A program made the position numbers and the translations under genes. This document shows, piece after piece, positions 1 to 5,990 of a DNA stretch of 6,403 nt. Under the pieces are notes generated by a model, which saw nothing but the letters and a program-made list of their open reading frames with translations, ran no database searches and had not been told where the DNA came from. The stretch comes from Patescibacteria group bacterium. Lineage in GTDB: Bacteria > Patescibacteriota > Minisyncoccia > Phycocordibacterales > SBAW01. Position 1 is the first letter of the stretch. Every line of letters begins with the position of its first letter. The stretch covers positions 1 to 6,403 of the forward strand of contig JAUPWA010000046.1 of assembly GCA_030916835.1 (NCBI GenBank), read 5' to 3'.

Positions 1-10
1 AGGAGTGGTC

Positions 11-589
11 ATGACTGTGCGAGAACATGAGTTTCTGGATGGTGGCGTGCTGGTACTAGACACCAGCCCCTCCTTAACGCCAGCGTTCGGCTTCGAAATC
101 TTCGAGGTATTTTACAAAATATCAGACAATGGCCGGGTATTCGAATCGATGGGTTCAGAGTACTGTCTCACCTCACAAGACGCACGAGAGCTGTTCGATC
201 TGCGGATGAACTCCAAGGACCCAAGCAAACCAGTCCGGCCAGACGGCGGCGCCTATGGCTTGGTCATGGATGTCTTACGAATCTTCCTCGGCGAGACGTC
301 CATGCGGCCGACCCCTACCCCGGACACCTGGCAAGACATGTTCAAACATGTCGTGAGTGCAACAACCTCAGAGATACTGACAGGCGATGATAACGAAATC
401 TTGGCGCTATACAGCGGCGGCGACGTGATGAGCCGAATCTATCACGCTGCCGATGGGCAGGAGGTGACCATACCAATACAGACAGTCATTCTTCTGTTCA
501 GCGCCGTGACAACCTTCTTGATGTTCGTGAAAAATCTGGAAAAGAAAGTTCACGCCAAGAACAGCATCCCGGCTCGCGCCGGGGCATAG
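11..589 (+). CDS. Hypothetical protein with one C-terminal membrane segment
   Basis: Not recognised; no function is proposed. The ATG at 11 is chosen because AGGAG at 1-5 sits 5 nt before it; a GTG at 5 is in frame but overlaps that ribosome site. The protein is 192 residues. Residues 1-150 are soluble in character, mixed charged and hydrophobic, with a Pro/Thr-rich turn near residues 99-105 (RPTPTPD) that may separate two parts. Residues about 153-173 (from TIPIQTV to TTFLMFV) form the only convincing membrane helix, followed by a basic tail (KNLEKKVHAK). There is no signal peptide, so a tail-anchored topology is plausible; the basic tail leaves its orientation uncertain. Only one Cys (residue 52) and no catalytic motif were seen. 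The gene ends in a strong terminator, so it is the last gene of a transcript entering from the left or a single gene. It is surely coding; its identity is unknown. Confidence 0.8.
   Translation: MTVREHEFLDGGVLVLDTSPSLTPAFGFEIFEVFYKISDNGRVFESMGSEYCLTSQDARELFDLRMNSKDPSKPVRPDGGAYGLVMDVLRIFLGETSMRPTPTPDTWQDMFKHVVSATTSEILTGDDNEILALYSGGDVMSRIYHAADGQEVTIPIQTVILLFSAVTTFLMFVKNLEKKVHAKNSIPARAGA
568..583 (+). other. GC-rich hairpin at the 3' end of the coding region
   Basis: CCCGGC (568-573), loop TCGC, then GCCGGG (578-583) is a perfect 6-bp inverted repeat inside the last codons of the hypothetical gene. A 4-bp GGGC/GCCC pair (589-592 with 598-601) follows the stop codon. Both lie just before the terminator and could fold in the mRNA 3' end. 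A functional role is inference only. Confidence 0.4.
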
Positions 590-611
590 GGCGCCAAGCC
601 CAACGCCTACA

Positions 612-640
612 GGGCTCCGACTTCGGTCGGAGCCCTTTTC
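612..640 (+). terminator. Rho-independent terminator
   Basis: GGGCTCCGAC (612-621) and GTCGGAGCCC (626-635) form a perfect 10-bp stem closed by a TTCG tetraloop, in the extra-stable C(UUCG)G context. It is followed by TTTTC and, after a few bases, another T-rich run (from about 649). It lies 22 nt after the stop at 589, so it should end the transcript of the 11-589 gene. Confidence 0.93.
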
Positions 641-779
641 ATTCCCCCTTTTTTTCTTTTTCCTTACACTCCCCACCATACAAACATAAATTAGTAACAA
701 AATTACTTATACCTGACAGTATCTGGGATTATTGCGACTATTTATCAAATCCCACATATTTGACGAAATAGGAATTATC
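641..779. other. AT-rich intergenic region
   Basis: This gap between the terminator and the zinc-ribbon gene begins with a pyrimidine-rich T/C tract (about 643-670) and is then AT-rich. It holds a short inverted repeat, AGTAA at 693-697 and TTACT at 703-707, and the candidate promoter and ribosome site of the next gene. No RNA gene or further coding region was seen. Confidence 0.5.
732..760 (+). promoter_or_regulatory. Candidate sigma70-type promoter of the zinc-ribbon gene
   Basis: TTGCGA (732-737) as -35 and CATATT (755-760) as -10 are separated by exactly 17 nt; each matches 4 of 6 consensus bases. Transcription would begin near 767, leaving a short leader that contains the AGGA ribosome site at 770-773. 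The match is modest and the region is AT-rich, so chance is possible. TTGACG at 760-765 is another possible -35, but its -10 would fall inside the gene. Confidence 0.3.
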
Positions 780-1106
780 TTGTATCGTGCAGCGGTGGCA
801 GAAATAGCTACCTATCAGTGCGACAACCGACTGTGCGCTCAGCCGCTGCGGCTTGGGCGCGATTTTCCTGTATGGATGAGTGAGGCGCCGAGGACGCTTC
901 GCACCCCAGTCCCCTCCCCCGAGGCGGCCTTGTTTGTCACTCGCTTTCGCAGCGAGTCATTTTGCACGCCATGCAATAAAGTAGTTGAAATTCGTGACGC
1001 CTCGTGTGAGCACTGCGGCGCTACCGTGCTCCTCGAGCACACAGCTACCACCTGCCCGCGCTGCAGCGAAGGTGTGCTTTCACTCAAACGTCTCACCATT
1101 TTTTAA
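780..1106 (+). CDS. Small zinc-ribbon-type protein with eight cysteines
   Basis: The frame is open from 732 (TTG), but the TTG at 780 is preferred: AGGA at 770-773 lies 6 nt before it, while the earlier TTG has no ribosome site. A GTG at 795 is a further alternative. From 780 the protein has 108 residues and four cysteine pairs: C14-x4-C19, C62-x2-C65, C76-x2-C79 and C92-x2-C95. That is enough for two structural zinc sites of zinc-ribbon or rubredoxin-knuckle type. A 42-residue stretch between pairs one and two contains a Pro-rich segment (about residues 37-47) and then a hydrophobic/basic strand. No catalytic domain or membrane segment is visible. Such proteins often bind nucleic acid or other proteins, but no target can be named here. 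It converges with murF, whose stop codon is 28 nt away. No clear terminator was found for either gene in that gap. Confidence 0.75.
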   Translation: MYRAAVAEIATYQCDNRLCAQPLRLGRDFPVWMSEAPRTLRTPVPSPEAALFVTRFRSESFCTPCNKVVEIRDASCEHCGATVLLEHTATTCPRCSEGVLSLKRLTIF

Positions 1107-1134
1107 ACCGTCCGTAAGTTTAAGCTACCGATAC

Positions 1135-2445
1135 TTATCGTCGCTTCCACTGTGTGTCTTGGCGCACGAGGAGGTCTTTTGCTTTTTCGGGCTCGAGCAT
1201 AATGTCCTCGACCAGGCGCTCCATGCGCATACTTTGTGAGCCTTTAACGAGAACAACGTCGTGCTCATCAATGAGGTTCTGTAGCTCTTGTCCTGCCTTG
1301 GTCGAATCTTCGTATTGCAAAATATTTTGATCAGCCATGCCATTGTTGAGCGCACTCTGTGCTATGTCGCGTGCGCGAAATCCAACCGTAACCAAACTAT
1401 CAGCACACTTCGCGACCTGTGCACCAATTTTGCGATGCTCTTCTACACTCAAGCGCCCCAACTCGAGCATGTCGCCGAGCGCTGCTATGCGGCGCATCTT
1501 TGAGCGCCCGTGCTTAAGGCTCTTGAGCGCCTCGAGCGCGGCCGAGACCGCTGCAGGCGAGGAGTTATAGGTGTCGTCGATAACGAGCGAGCCTTTGAGT
1601 CCCGGGATGAGGCGCATGCGCCCCCGCGGCGGCTGGTAAAGGTCGAGCCCGGTGAGGACCTCTGTAGTACTCTTGCCTATCGCGAGCCCCACTGCAGCGG
1701 CAGCAACTAGTGGCATGAGCGCGTGCGCACCGAGCACCCCTTTCACGATAATATCCTCGGTGCGCCCACCCATGTGGATTTTTGCCTGCATACCGGTCGG
1801 CCACTCACCTTTTTGCACGAGCAGTTGTGGATCTTCTAGCCGCACCTGCGCGTCCGAGGCCGCACCAAAACGGATGGTGTGTATACCGCGGCTCTCTGCA
1901 CGCTCGACGATGGCCTGCATGCGGGTATCGTCTGTATAGATAACAAGCGAGCCATGCGGCTTTAGCGTATTGATGAGAGATGCCTTTTCGCGCACCACTG
2001 CCTCTGGTGAGTCAAAAAACTCTACATGCACCGGCACCTCCGGCAACCTTGTGATAACGGCTACATCAACCCGCAACCACGAAGCCAACGAGGAGATGTC
2101 ACCCGGTTTGTCTGCACCAGCCTCGAGCACGAGCCACTCGGGATATGTTGTTGGGAATACAATAAGAAAAAGCCCATCGATCAGATTTTGCATCCATCCA
2201 ATGGGGTTATTCCATGCATTTGGCCGACCCAGAATAGTGAGCGGCAACCCAAGCTCACTGTTAAAACTTTTGTCGCTTGCGCGCACACGTACACTTTTGG
2301 AAAGGACCGCAAAAATAGCATCCTTAGTTGAGGTCTTGCCCACACTGCCCGTGACCGCAATAATACGCGGCTTGTACTTTTTGAGGATAAGCTGTGCTTC
2401 AAAGCGCAAGAGAACGACAATAAGTTTTTTAAGCAGCGATTTCAT
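1135..2445 (-). CDS. murF: MurF-type UDP-MurNAc-tripeptide:D-Ala-D-Ala ligase, lacking the N-terminal domain
   Basis: By family this ATP-dependent cytoplasmic ligase adds D-Ala-D-Ala to UDP-MurNAc-tripeptide, the last cytoplasmic peptide step of peptidoglycan precursor synthesis. The Mur ligase central and C-terminal domains are clear in its 436 residues: P-loop TGSVGKTSTK (32-41), EAGADKPGDI near 108-117, VPVHVEFF (137-144) with the ligase His140, and Lys154 in REK at the position of the usual carbamylated Lys. Further on are DDTYNSSPAA (290-299), ALGDMLELG (322-330) and VLVKGSQSMRMER (398-410). The GDMxELG and DDxYN motifs point to MurF rather than MurC, MurD or MurE. In E. coli MurF the P-loop is near residue 110; here it is at 32. 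The roughly 75-100-residue UDP-MurNAc-binding domain is therefore absent, replaced by a hydrophobic/basic amphipathic segment (1-27). The ATG at 2445 lies 8 nt after the ftsI stop and has no clear ribosome site, so translation is probably coupled. Confidence 0.92.
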   Translation of the reverse strand: MKSLLKKLIVVLLRFEAQLILKKYKPRIIAVTGSVGKTSTKDAIFAVLSKSVRVRASDKSFNSELGLPLTILGRPNAWNNPIGWMQNLIDGLFLIVFPTTYPEWLVLEAGADKPGDISSLASWLRVDVAVITRLPEVPVHVEFFDSPEAVVREKASLINTLKPHGSLVIYTDDTRMQAIVERAESRGIHTIRFGAASDAQVRLEDPQLLVQKGEWPTGMQAKIHMGGRTEDIIVKGVLGAHALMPLVAAAAVGLAIGKSTTEVLTGLDLYQPPRGRMRLIPGLKGSLVIDDTYNSSPAAVSAALEALKSLKHGRSKMRRIAALGDMLELGRLSVEEHRKIGAQVAKCADSLVTVGFRARDIAQSALNNGMADQNILQYEDSTKAGQELQNLIDEHDVVLVKGSQSMRMERLVEDIMLEPEKAKDLLVRQDTQWKRR

Positions 2446-2453
2446 ACATGCGA

Positions 2454-4178
2454 TTATCGGTCTGGTGGGACATTGTAATAATTGATAAGAAACTGCGTGA
2501 GTGAGTGCCAGGGGGGTGCCAGGGTCTGCGCAGCATAGGGCGCACCCACGGGCTCATACGCAAACAGGAAGATAAGGTACTTGGCGTCATAGGAGGGGAA
2601 GTACCCAAAGAAGCTATGGAGGAACCTATCGCTATAGTAGCCCCCGTTTACCGGGTCTGCAATCTGCGCTGTGCCCGTCTTTGCAGCCACGCTATAGTGC
2701 TCAAGTTTGTCTTTTCCATCTGCAAGCGATGTATCAACAACCTCGGTGAGCATGCGCGAGACGGTGAGCGACGTACCTGCCTGCAACACCTGTGTTTTTC
2801 GTGCATCCCAGTCGGGCGTTTGGCTAAACCCACTATTAAAGTGCACCTCTTTTACAAAATGTGGCACCACGAGGTAGCCCCCATTTGCCAACACAGCGAG
2901 TGCTCGCGTCATTGCAATAGGTGTTAGTGCAATACCCTGTCCAAAGGAGGCAGTGTCATACCCCACCTGGTACTTACTTTGCAAATTGTTTGTTATGCCT
3001 CGCACCTCACCCGGCTGGTCAATGCCAGTGGTCGTGCCAAAACCAAACCGAGTAAGGAAGTAGTCGCGCTGCGTTGCCTGCCCCATGCGGGTCGCTATCC
3101 ATGATGCGCCCACATTGAGCGACTGGCTGAGCACTTGCTGCATAGGTATAGTGCCGCGCGCCTTGCCGTCAAAGTTGCAGATCTTCTTTGTATCAACAGT
3201 GAGACAGCCGGTGTCGTAGTAGGTTGTGGTGGCGGTTATGGCACCCGAGTCGAGCCCGGCCGCCATGGTGAGCGGCTTAATTATCGAGCCCATTTCATAG
3301 ACATTTTGCACCATAGGGTTCGCATAGATACGCGGATCGTTTTGCGTATTAAACGCATTGAGGTCAAATGTTGGATATACCGCCATGGCATATATTTCGC
3401 CATTTTGAGGATTCATGATGATGCCGCCCGAGAGTTTTGGATGCCAGGTTTGGTCATAGATCATGAGCTGGCGCTCAAGCTCTGCTTGCACTGTGGGCTC
3501 GATAGTGGTCACCAGGTCTCCTTGTTTGGGTTCATTACTGAGAGTCGACTGCACGCTGCCAAACAGCTCAATAAAAAAGTTTGCGTAGAGGTCTGTTGCG
3601 CTGCGACTCAACACAGGGTCATACAATCGCTCGAGCCCATAGCGCCCCTCCTCAACATCGCCGTTATACGCAACAAAGCCAAGCGCTTGCGATGCAAGAG
3701 ACCCGCCGGGGTAAAACCGCCAACGGTCATGCTGCAGGATGATACCCGGCAACTGCAGCGCAAGGATCTTTGCACCCACAGAGGCATCAAGATGTTCGGC
3801 CAGGAGCTGGTACCTTGTGCCTTGCTTGGTCGCCTTTGCGATAAACTGGTCGTGCGTGAGCGGCACAATATCTTTAAGCGCACTCCACAGCGCCTCAGCA
3901 TCTGTCACCTTGGTCGGGTTGACCGCTATGGCAGAACCCTCCCGCATACTTGCGGCAGTGATCTGCGTGCCGTCTTTGTCTACAAAATATATGGTGCCGC
4001 GCTCAGAGAGCGTGTCTTGCGGTTCAACAAACTGCGAGCTCGCTTTGAGCGAGTAGGCGCTGCCGTGCACAATTTGCAAAAAATACAGCCGGCCGATGAT
4101 GATGAACATCACAAGCACACAAAAACCCGTCAGGACTCTGACGCGGGACAGGAACATGTGATTAGCACTTTGGGTCAC
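2454..4178 (-). CDS. ftsI: Class B penicillin-binding protein, FtsI/PBP3 type (septal D,D-transpeptidase)
   Basis: By family this is a membrane-anchored transpeptidase that cross-links septal peptidoglycan within the divisome. The 574 residues show a short cytoplasmic tail, one membrane helix (about 15-35), a dimerisation/pedestal region (about 55-200) with RGTIYFVDKDG at 60-70 and WRFYPGGS at 153-160, then the transpeptidase domain. All three active-site motifs are present: S298-x-x-K301 in EMGSIIKPLT, S353-L-N355 in SQSLNVGA and K500-T-G502 in AAKTGTAQ. The length is close to E. coli FtsI, and no PASTA domain follows. The GTG at 4178 is chosen because its GTGA overlaps the stop of the preceding ftsL-like gene by 4 nt. 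An ATG at 4157 (residue 8) is an alternative; neither has a good ribosome site. Assignment to FtsI rather than an elongation PBP2 rests on its place in the dcw cluster. Confidence 0.93.
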   Translation of the reverse strand: MTQSANHMFLSRVRVLTGFCVLVMFIIIGRLYFLQIVHGSAYSLKASSQFVEPQDTLSERGTIYFVDKDGTQITAASMREGSAIAVNPTKVTDAEALWSALKDIVPLTHDQFIAKATKQGTRYQLLAEHLDASVGAKILALQLPGIILQHDRWRFYPGGSLASQALGFVAYNGDVEEGRYGLERLYDPVLSRSATDLYANFFIELFGSVQSTLSNEPKQGDLVTTIEPTVQAELERQLMIYDQTWHPKLSGGIIMNPQNGEIYAMAVYPTFDLNAFNTQNDPRIYANPMVQNVYEMGSIIKPLTMAAGLDSGAITATTTYYDTGCLTVDTKKICNFDGKARGTIPMQQVLSQSLNVGASWIATRMGQATQRDYFLTRFGFGTTTGIDQPGEVRGITNNLQSKYQVGYDTASFGQGIALTPIAMTRALAVLANGGYLVVPHFVKEVHFNSGFSQTPDWDARKTQVLQAGTSLTVSRMLTEVVDTSLADGKDKLEHYSVAAKTGTAQIADPVNGGYYSDRFLHSFFGYFPSYDAKYLIFLFAYEPVGAPYAAQTLAPPWHSLTQFLINYYNVPPDR

Positions 4179-4507
4179 CGATTTGTGTTAACGGTCAGCA
4201 CAGGCGACGCGTTGGTATAGACCACCGACACAGCGCGGGGAGAGACGAAACCAAGCATCTCTGCGTGCTCAGGCGTAATTGCCTTTTGCTGTGTAAGATA
4301 TGCCATCTCCATCTCACCAAGCTCTGCAGCTAGTGTCTTGATGCGGTGCTCTGCAGCAGTGCGCGACGCGGTATGGACGACCGCCATGAGCAAAAATATA
4401 CCATACAAAAAGACAGAGGCTGCACACACCACCGCAAGCAACGCATTGGTGCGGGTGAGGTATGTTTGATACAGACTGAGTGTGTGGGTGTTGGTGTTGG
4501 TGTGCAT
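4175..4507 (-). CDS. ftsL: FtsL-like single-pass divisome protein
   Basis: A 110-residue bitopic protein: a Thr/Asn/His-rich N-terminal tail (1-20), one strong membrane helix (about 22-44), a probable coiled coil (about 47-77, AEHRIKTLAAELGEMEMAYL), and a short C-terminal region with HAEMLGFVSPRAV (81-93). This architecture, size and position between rsmH and ftsI are those of FtsL. FtsL partners FtsB and FtsQ and activates the FtsWI synthase on the outer face of the membrane. FtsL sequences diverge strongly, so the name rests on topology and gene order, not on a signature motif. The ATG at 4507 follows the rsmH stop by 4 nt without a ribosome site. The 3' end overlaps ftsI by 4 nt (GTGA). 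Confidence 0.75.
   Translation of the reverse strand: MHTNTNTHTLSLYQTYLTRTNALLAVVCAASVFLYGIFLLMAVVHTASRTAAEHRIKTLAAELGEMEMAYLTQQKAITPEHAEMLGFVSPRAVSVVYTNASPVLTVNTNR
4487..4504. repeat. Three 6-bp tandem units in the start of the ftsL-like gene
   Basis: GGTGTT is repeated at 4487-4492 and 4493-4498, with a one-base variant GGTGTG at 4499-4504. On the coding strand it encodes the alternating Thr/Asn/His tail of the ftsL-like protein. As the unit is 6 bp, changes in copy number would keep the reading frame. Confidence 0.6.
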
Positions 4508-4511
4508 ATAG

Positions 4512-5474
4512 TTAGTTTTTTTGGATTACTCGTACTTTTGCGCTGCGGGCCCGGGGGTTTTGTCGCACTTCACTTTGGCTTGGTGGGAGTGGCTTTTTGT
4601 AGACAAGCTCCCCTCCCCCTTTAGCAAACCGAGCAAATAGTTGCTTGACCAACCGGTCTTCAATGCTGTGGAAACTAATAACCACGATTCTGCCACCTGG
4701 CGCTAGGTGCGCCCAGGCAGCCGTGAGCCCTTTTTCAATAACCCGCAACTCATCATTTACCGCGATGCGCAACGACTGGAAGGTGCGTGTCGCAGGGTGG
4801 ATGCGGCCGTGGCGATAGGCAGGCGGCACACTGTCGCGAACAATTTCAACCAACTCAAAACTCGTTGCAATAGGAGCGAGCTTGCGGCGCTCTACGATAG
4901 CTTTTGCGATACGCTTGGCATATCGCTCTTCACCATACCCAAAAAAGACATCAGCGAGCGTCTTCTCGTCCCACCCGTTGAGCGCCTCGGTGGCAGTAAA
5001 CCCTGAGGCAGGGTTTTTGCCATAACTCATTGAGAGAGGTTCATCAACCAAAAATGAAAATCCGCGTCCAGAGGCGAGTTGGCCACTATTCCACCCAAGG
5101 TCAAAAAGTGCGGCGTTAATAGTAGGAGCATGCTCGTGTGCGAGCACCTGCTCAAGTTCAGAAAAATTTGATTCAACGATACGCACGCGTGTCTTGAATG
5201 GGGCGAGGCGCTTCGCTGCAAGCACAATGGCTCGTGGGTCAGCATCAAGCGCTAAAACGCGCGCCTTGGTGTGTGTAAGGATAGACTCACTGTGCCCACC
5301 CTGCCCGAGCGTCGCATCAACAATAAGGCCGCCCTCGGCTGGCTGTAGTGCCTCGAGCACCTCTTTGGTCATGACACTGTGGTGCACCTCTGGCTGCACA
5401 TGCGCGCTACCCTCCTCTCTTGTGGTTGAGCGGTGTGCATGTGCAGACATACGTGCTAAAGATGTGTTCATCAT
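4512..5474 (-). CDS. rsmH: 16S rRNA (cytosine(1402)-N(4))-methyltransferase RsmH (MraW)
   Basis: By family it transfers methyl from S-adenosylmethionine to N4 of C1402 in the 16S rRNA decoding centre. The 320 residues carry the family motifs: HHSVMTKEVLEAL (31-43), the SAM-binding VDATLGQGGHS (52-62), LALDADPRA (74-82), FDLGWNSGQL (124-133), RGFSF (137-141), GEERYAKRIAKAI (181-193), HPATRTFQSLRIAVNDEL (226-243), SFHSIEDRLVK (267-277) and the C-terminal NPRARSAKVRV (306-316). FDLGWNS replaces the usual DLGxSS, and EPLSMSY (145-151) replaces PLDMRM. The conserved part begins near residue 31, so the N-terminus is about 24 residues longer than in E. coli. The ATG at 5474 is supported by AGGA 5 nt upstream on the - strand and by its ATGA overlap with the mraZ stop; the ATG at 5471 is nearly equivalent. 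The E. coli protein has 313 residues. Confidence 0.96.
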   Translation of the reverse strand: MMNTSLARMSAHAHRSTTREEGSAHVQPEVHHSVMTKEVLEALQPAEGGLIVDATLGQGGHSESILTHTKARVLALDADPRAIVLAAKRLAPFKTRVRIVESNFSELEQVLAHEHAPTINAALFDLGWNSGQLASGRGFSFLVDEPLSMSYGKNPASGFTATEALNGWDEKTLADVFFGYGEERYAKRIAKAIVERRKLAPIATSFELVEIVRDSVPPAYRHGRIHPATRTFQSLRIAVNDELRVIEKGLTAAWAHLAPGGRIVVISFHSIEDRLVKQLFARFAKGGGELVYKKPLPPSQSEVRQNPRARSAKVRVIQKN

Positions 5475-5932
5475 AAGATTCCTAGATCGCCCAGTTTTTC
5501 GGCCATTTGGTCGGCGCTTTTTTCAATACGGCGCTTGTACTCCTCCCACGTCTTCTCGTTCCAAACCTCGATGCGGTCAGAGACTCCAGCCAACACCACT
5601 CGTGAACGCAGGTCGGCAAACTCTTTAAGGTAGTCTGGCACCAGGATGCGCCCGGCTCCATCAACCTCCGTATCGACCGCACCAGCAAGCAAGAAGCGAG
5701 AGAGGCCTCGGGTATCTGCTTGGCCAATAGGCAGGTCAATAAGTTTTTGTGCTATACGGCCCCATGTCTTTTCAGGGAACATAAACAAGCACTGGTCGAG
5801 CCCGCGCGTGAGTACCACTTTGCGTCCAACCTCCTTGCGGAATTTTGCGGGAAGCGAAAGCCGTTTCTTGTTATCGAGTGTGTGTAAGTATTCGCCGATT
5901 AACATTGTGGTGTAACGGTTTTTTGCGGGCAT
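5471..5932 (-). CDS. mraZ: MraZ, transcriptional regulator of the division/cell-wall cluster
   Basis: By family MraZ is a ring-forming DNA-binding protein that binds short direct repeats at its own promoter and controls the dcw operon. The 153 residues contain two SpoVT/AbrB-like repeats: LDNKKRLSLPAKFR (19-32) and VDGAGRILVPDYLKE (90-104), with TRGLDQCLFMFP (42-53) between them. The first ATG (5932) overlaps the last operator unit and has no convincing ribosome site. The ATG at 5905 (residue 10) begins MLIGEYLHTLD, where most MraZ proteins begin, and would give 144 residues; it too lacks a ribosome site. The outer start is listed, but 5905 may well be the true one. The 3' end overlaps rsmH by 4 nt (ATGA). 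It is the first gene of the five-gene operon, with a -10 box and repeat array directly upstream. Confidence 0.94.
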   Translation of the reverse strand: MPAKNRYTTMLIGEYLHTLDNKKRLSLPAKFRKEVGRKVVLTRGLDQCLFMFPEKTWGRIAQKLIDLPIGQADTRGLSRFLLAGAVDTEVDGAGRILVPDYLKEFADLRSRVVLAGVSDRIEVWNEKTWEEYKRRIEKSADQMAEKLGDLGIL

Positions 5933-5980
5933 CCCACTTCATCCCACTAAGAGACAGTATACGACACTTTGCCCCACTTA
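5932..5980 (-). promoter_or_regulatory. Five-unit MraZ operator array
   Basis: Read on the - strand, five 10-bp units follow in one register: TAAGTGGGGC (5980-5971), AAAGTGTCGT, ATACTGTCTC, TTAGTGGGAT and GAAGTGGGAT (5940-5931). Units 1, 2, 4 and 5 share AGTG; unit 3 has ACTG. Known MraZ sites are tandem TGGGN-type repeats with about 10-bp spacing in E. coli and AAAGTG[T/G]-type repeats in Mollicutes; both forms appear here. Position, spacing and the adjacent mraZ gene make autoregulation very likely. The deviation in unit 3 falls where the -10 box overlaps it. Confidence 0.8.
5956..5961 (-). promoter_or_regulatory. -10 box of the mraZ (dcw) promoter
   Basis: TATACT (5961 to 5956 on the - strand) matches 5 of 6 consensus bases. 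Transcription would begin near 5949, just upstream of the last two operator units, so bound MraZ would cover the promoter and start site. No good -35 was found: GGTTAA at 16 nt spacing is a poor match. The promoter may need an activator or rely mainly on the -10. Confidence 0.55.
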
Positions 5981-5990
5981 ACCGCTTTAG

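Noticed and set aside
407..700. Open frame on the - strand across the terminator
   Set aside because: It would read through the 10-bp terminator hairpin and the T/C tract (lysine/arginine run). The + strand gene explains the region.
1103..1123. TTAAAC/GTTTAA inverted repeat between the convergent genes, as a terminator
   Set aside because: The stem is only 6 bp and AT-rich, and no T-run follows it on either strand (the run is As on the - strand). It is too weak to call.
1129..1140. CGATA-CT-TATCG palindrome over the murF stop codon
   Set aside because: A 2-nt loop and a 5-bp stem make a stable hairpin unlikely, and there is no T-run.
1970..2485. 171-codon open frame on the + strand, antisense to the start of murF
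   Set aside because: It overlaps the highly conserved P-loop region of murF and crosses the ftsI/murF junction. Its composition is not protein-like.
3135..4220. 361-codon open frame on the + strand, antisense to ftsI
   Set aside because: The - strand frame has all the transpeptidase motifs. The antisense frame is rich in Arg, His and Cys, has no recognisable domain, and also runs over the ftsI/ftsL overlap. It is a by-product of GC-biased codon use.
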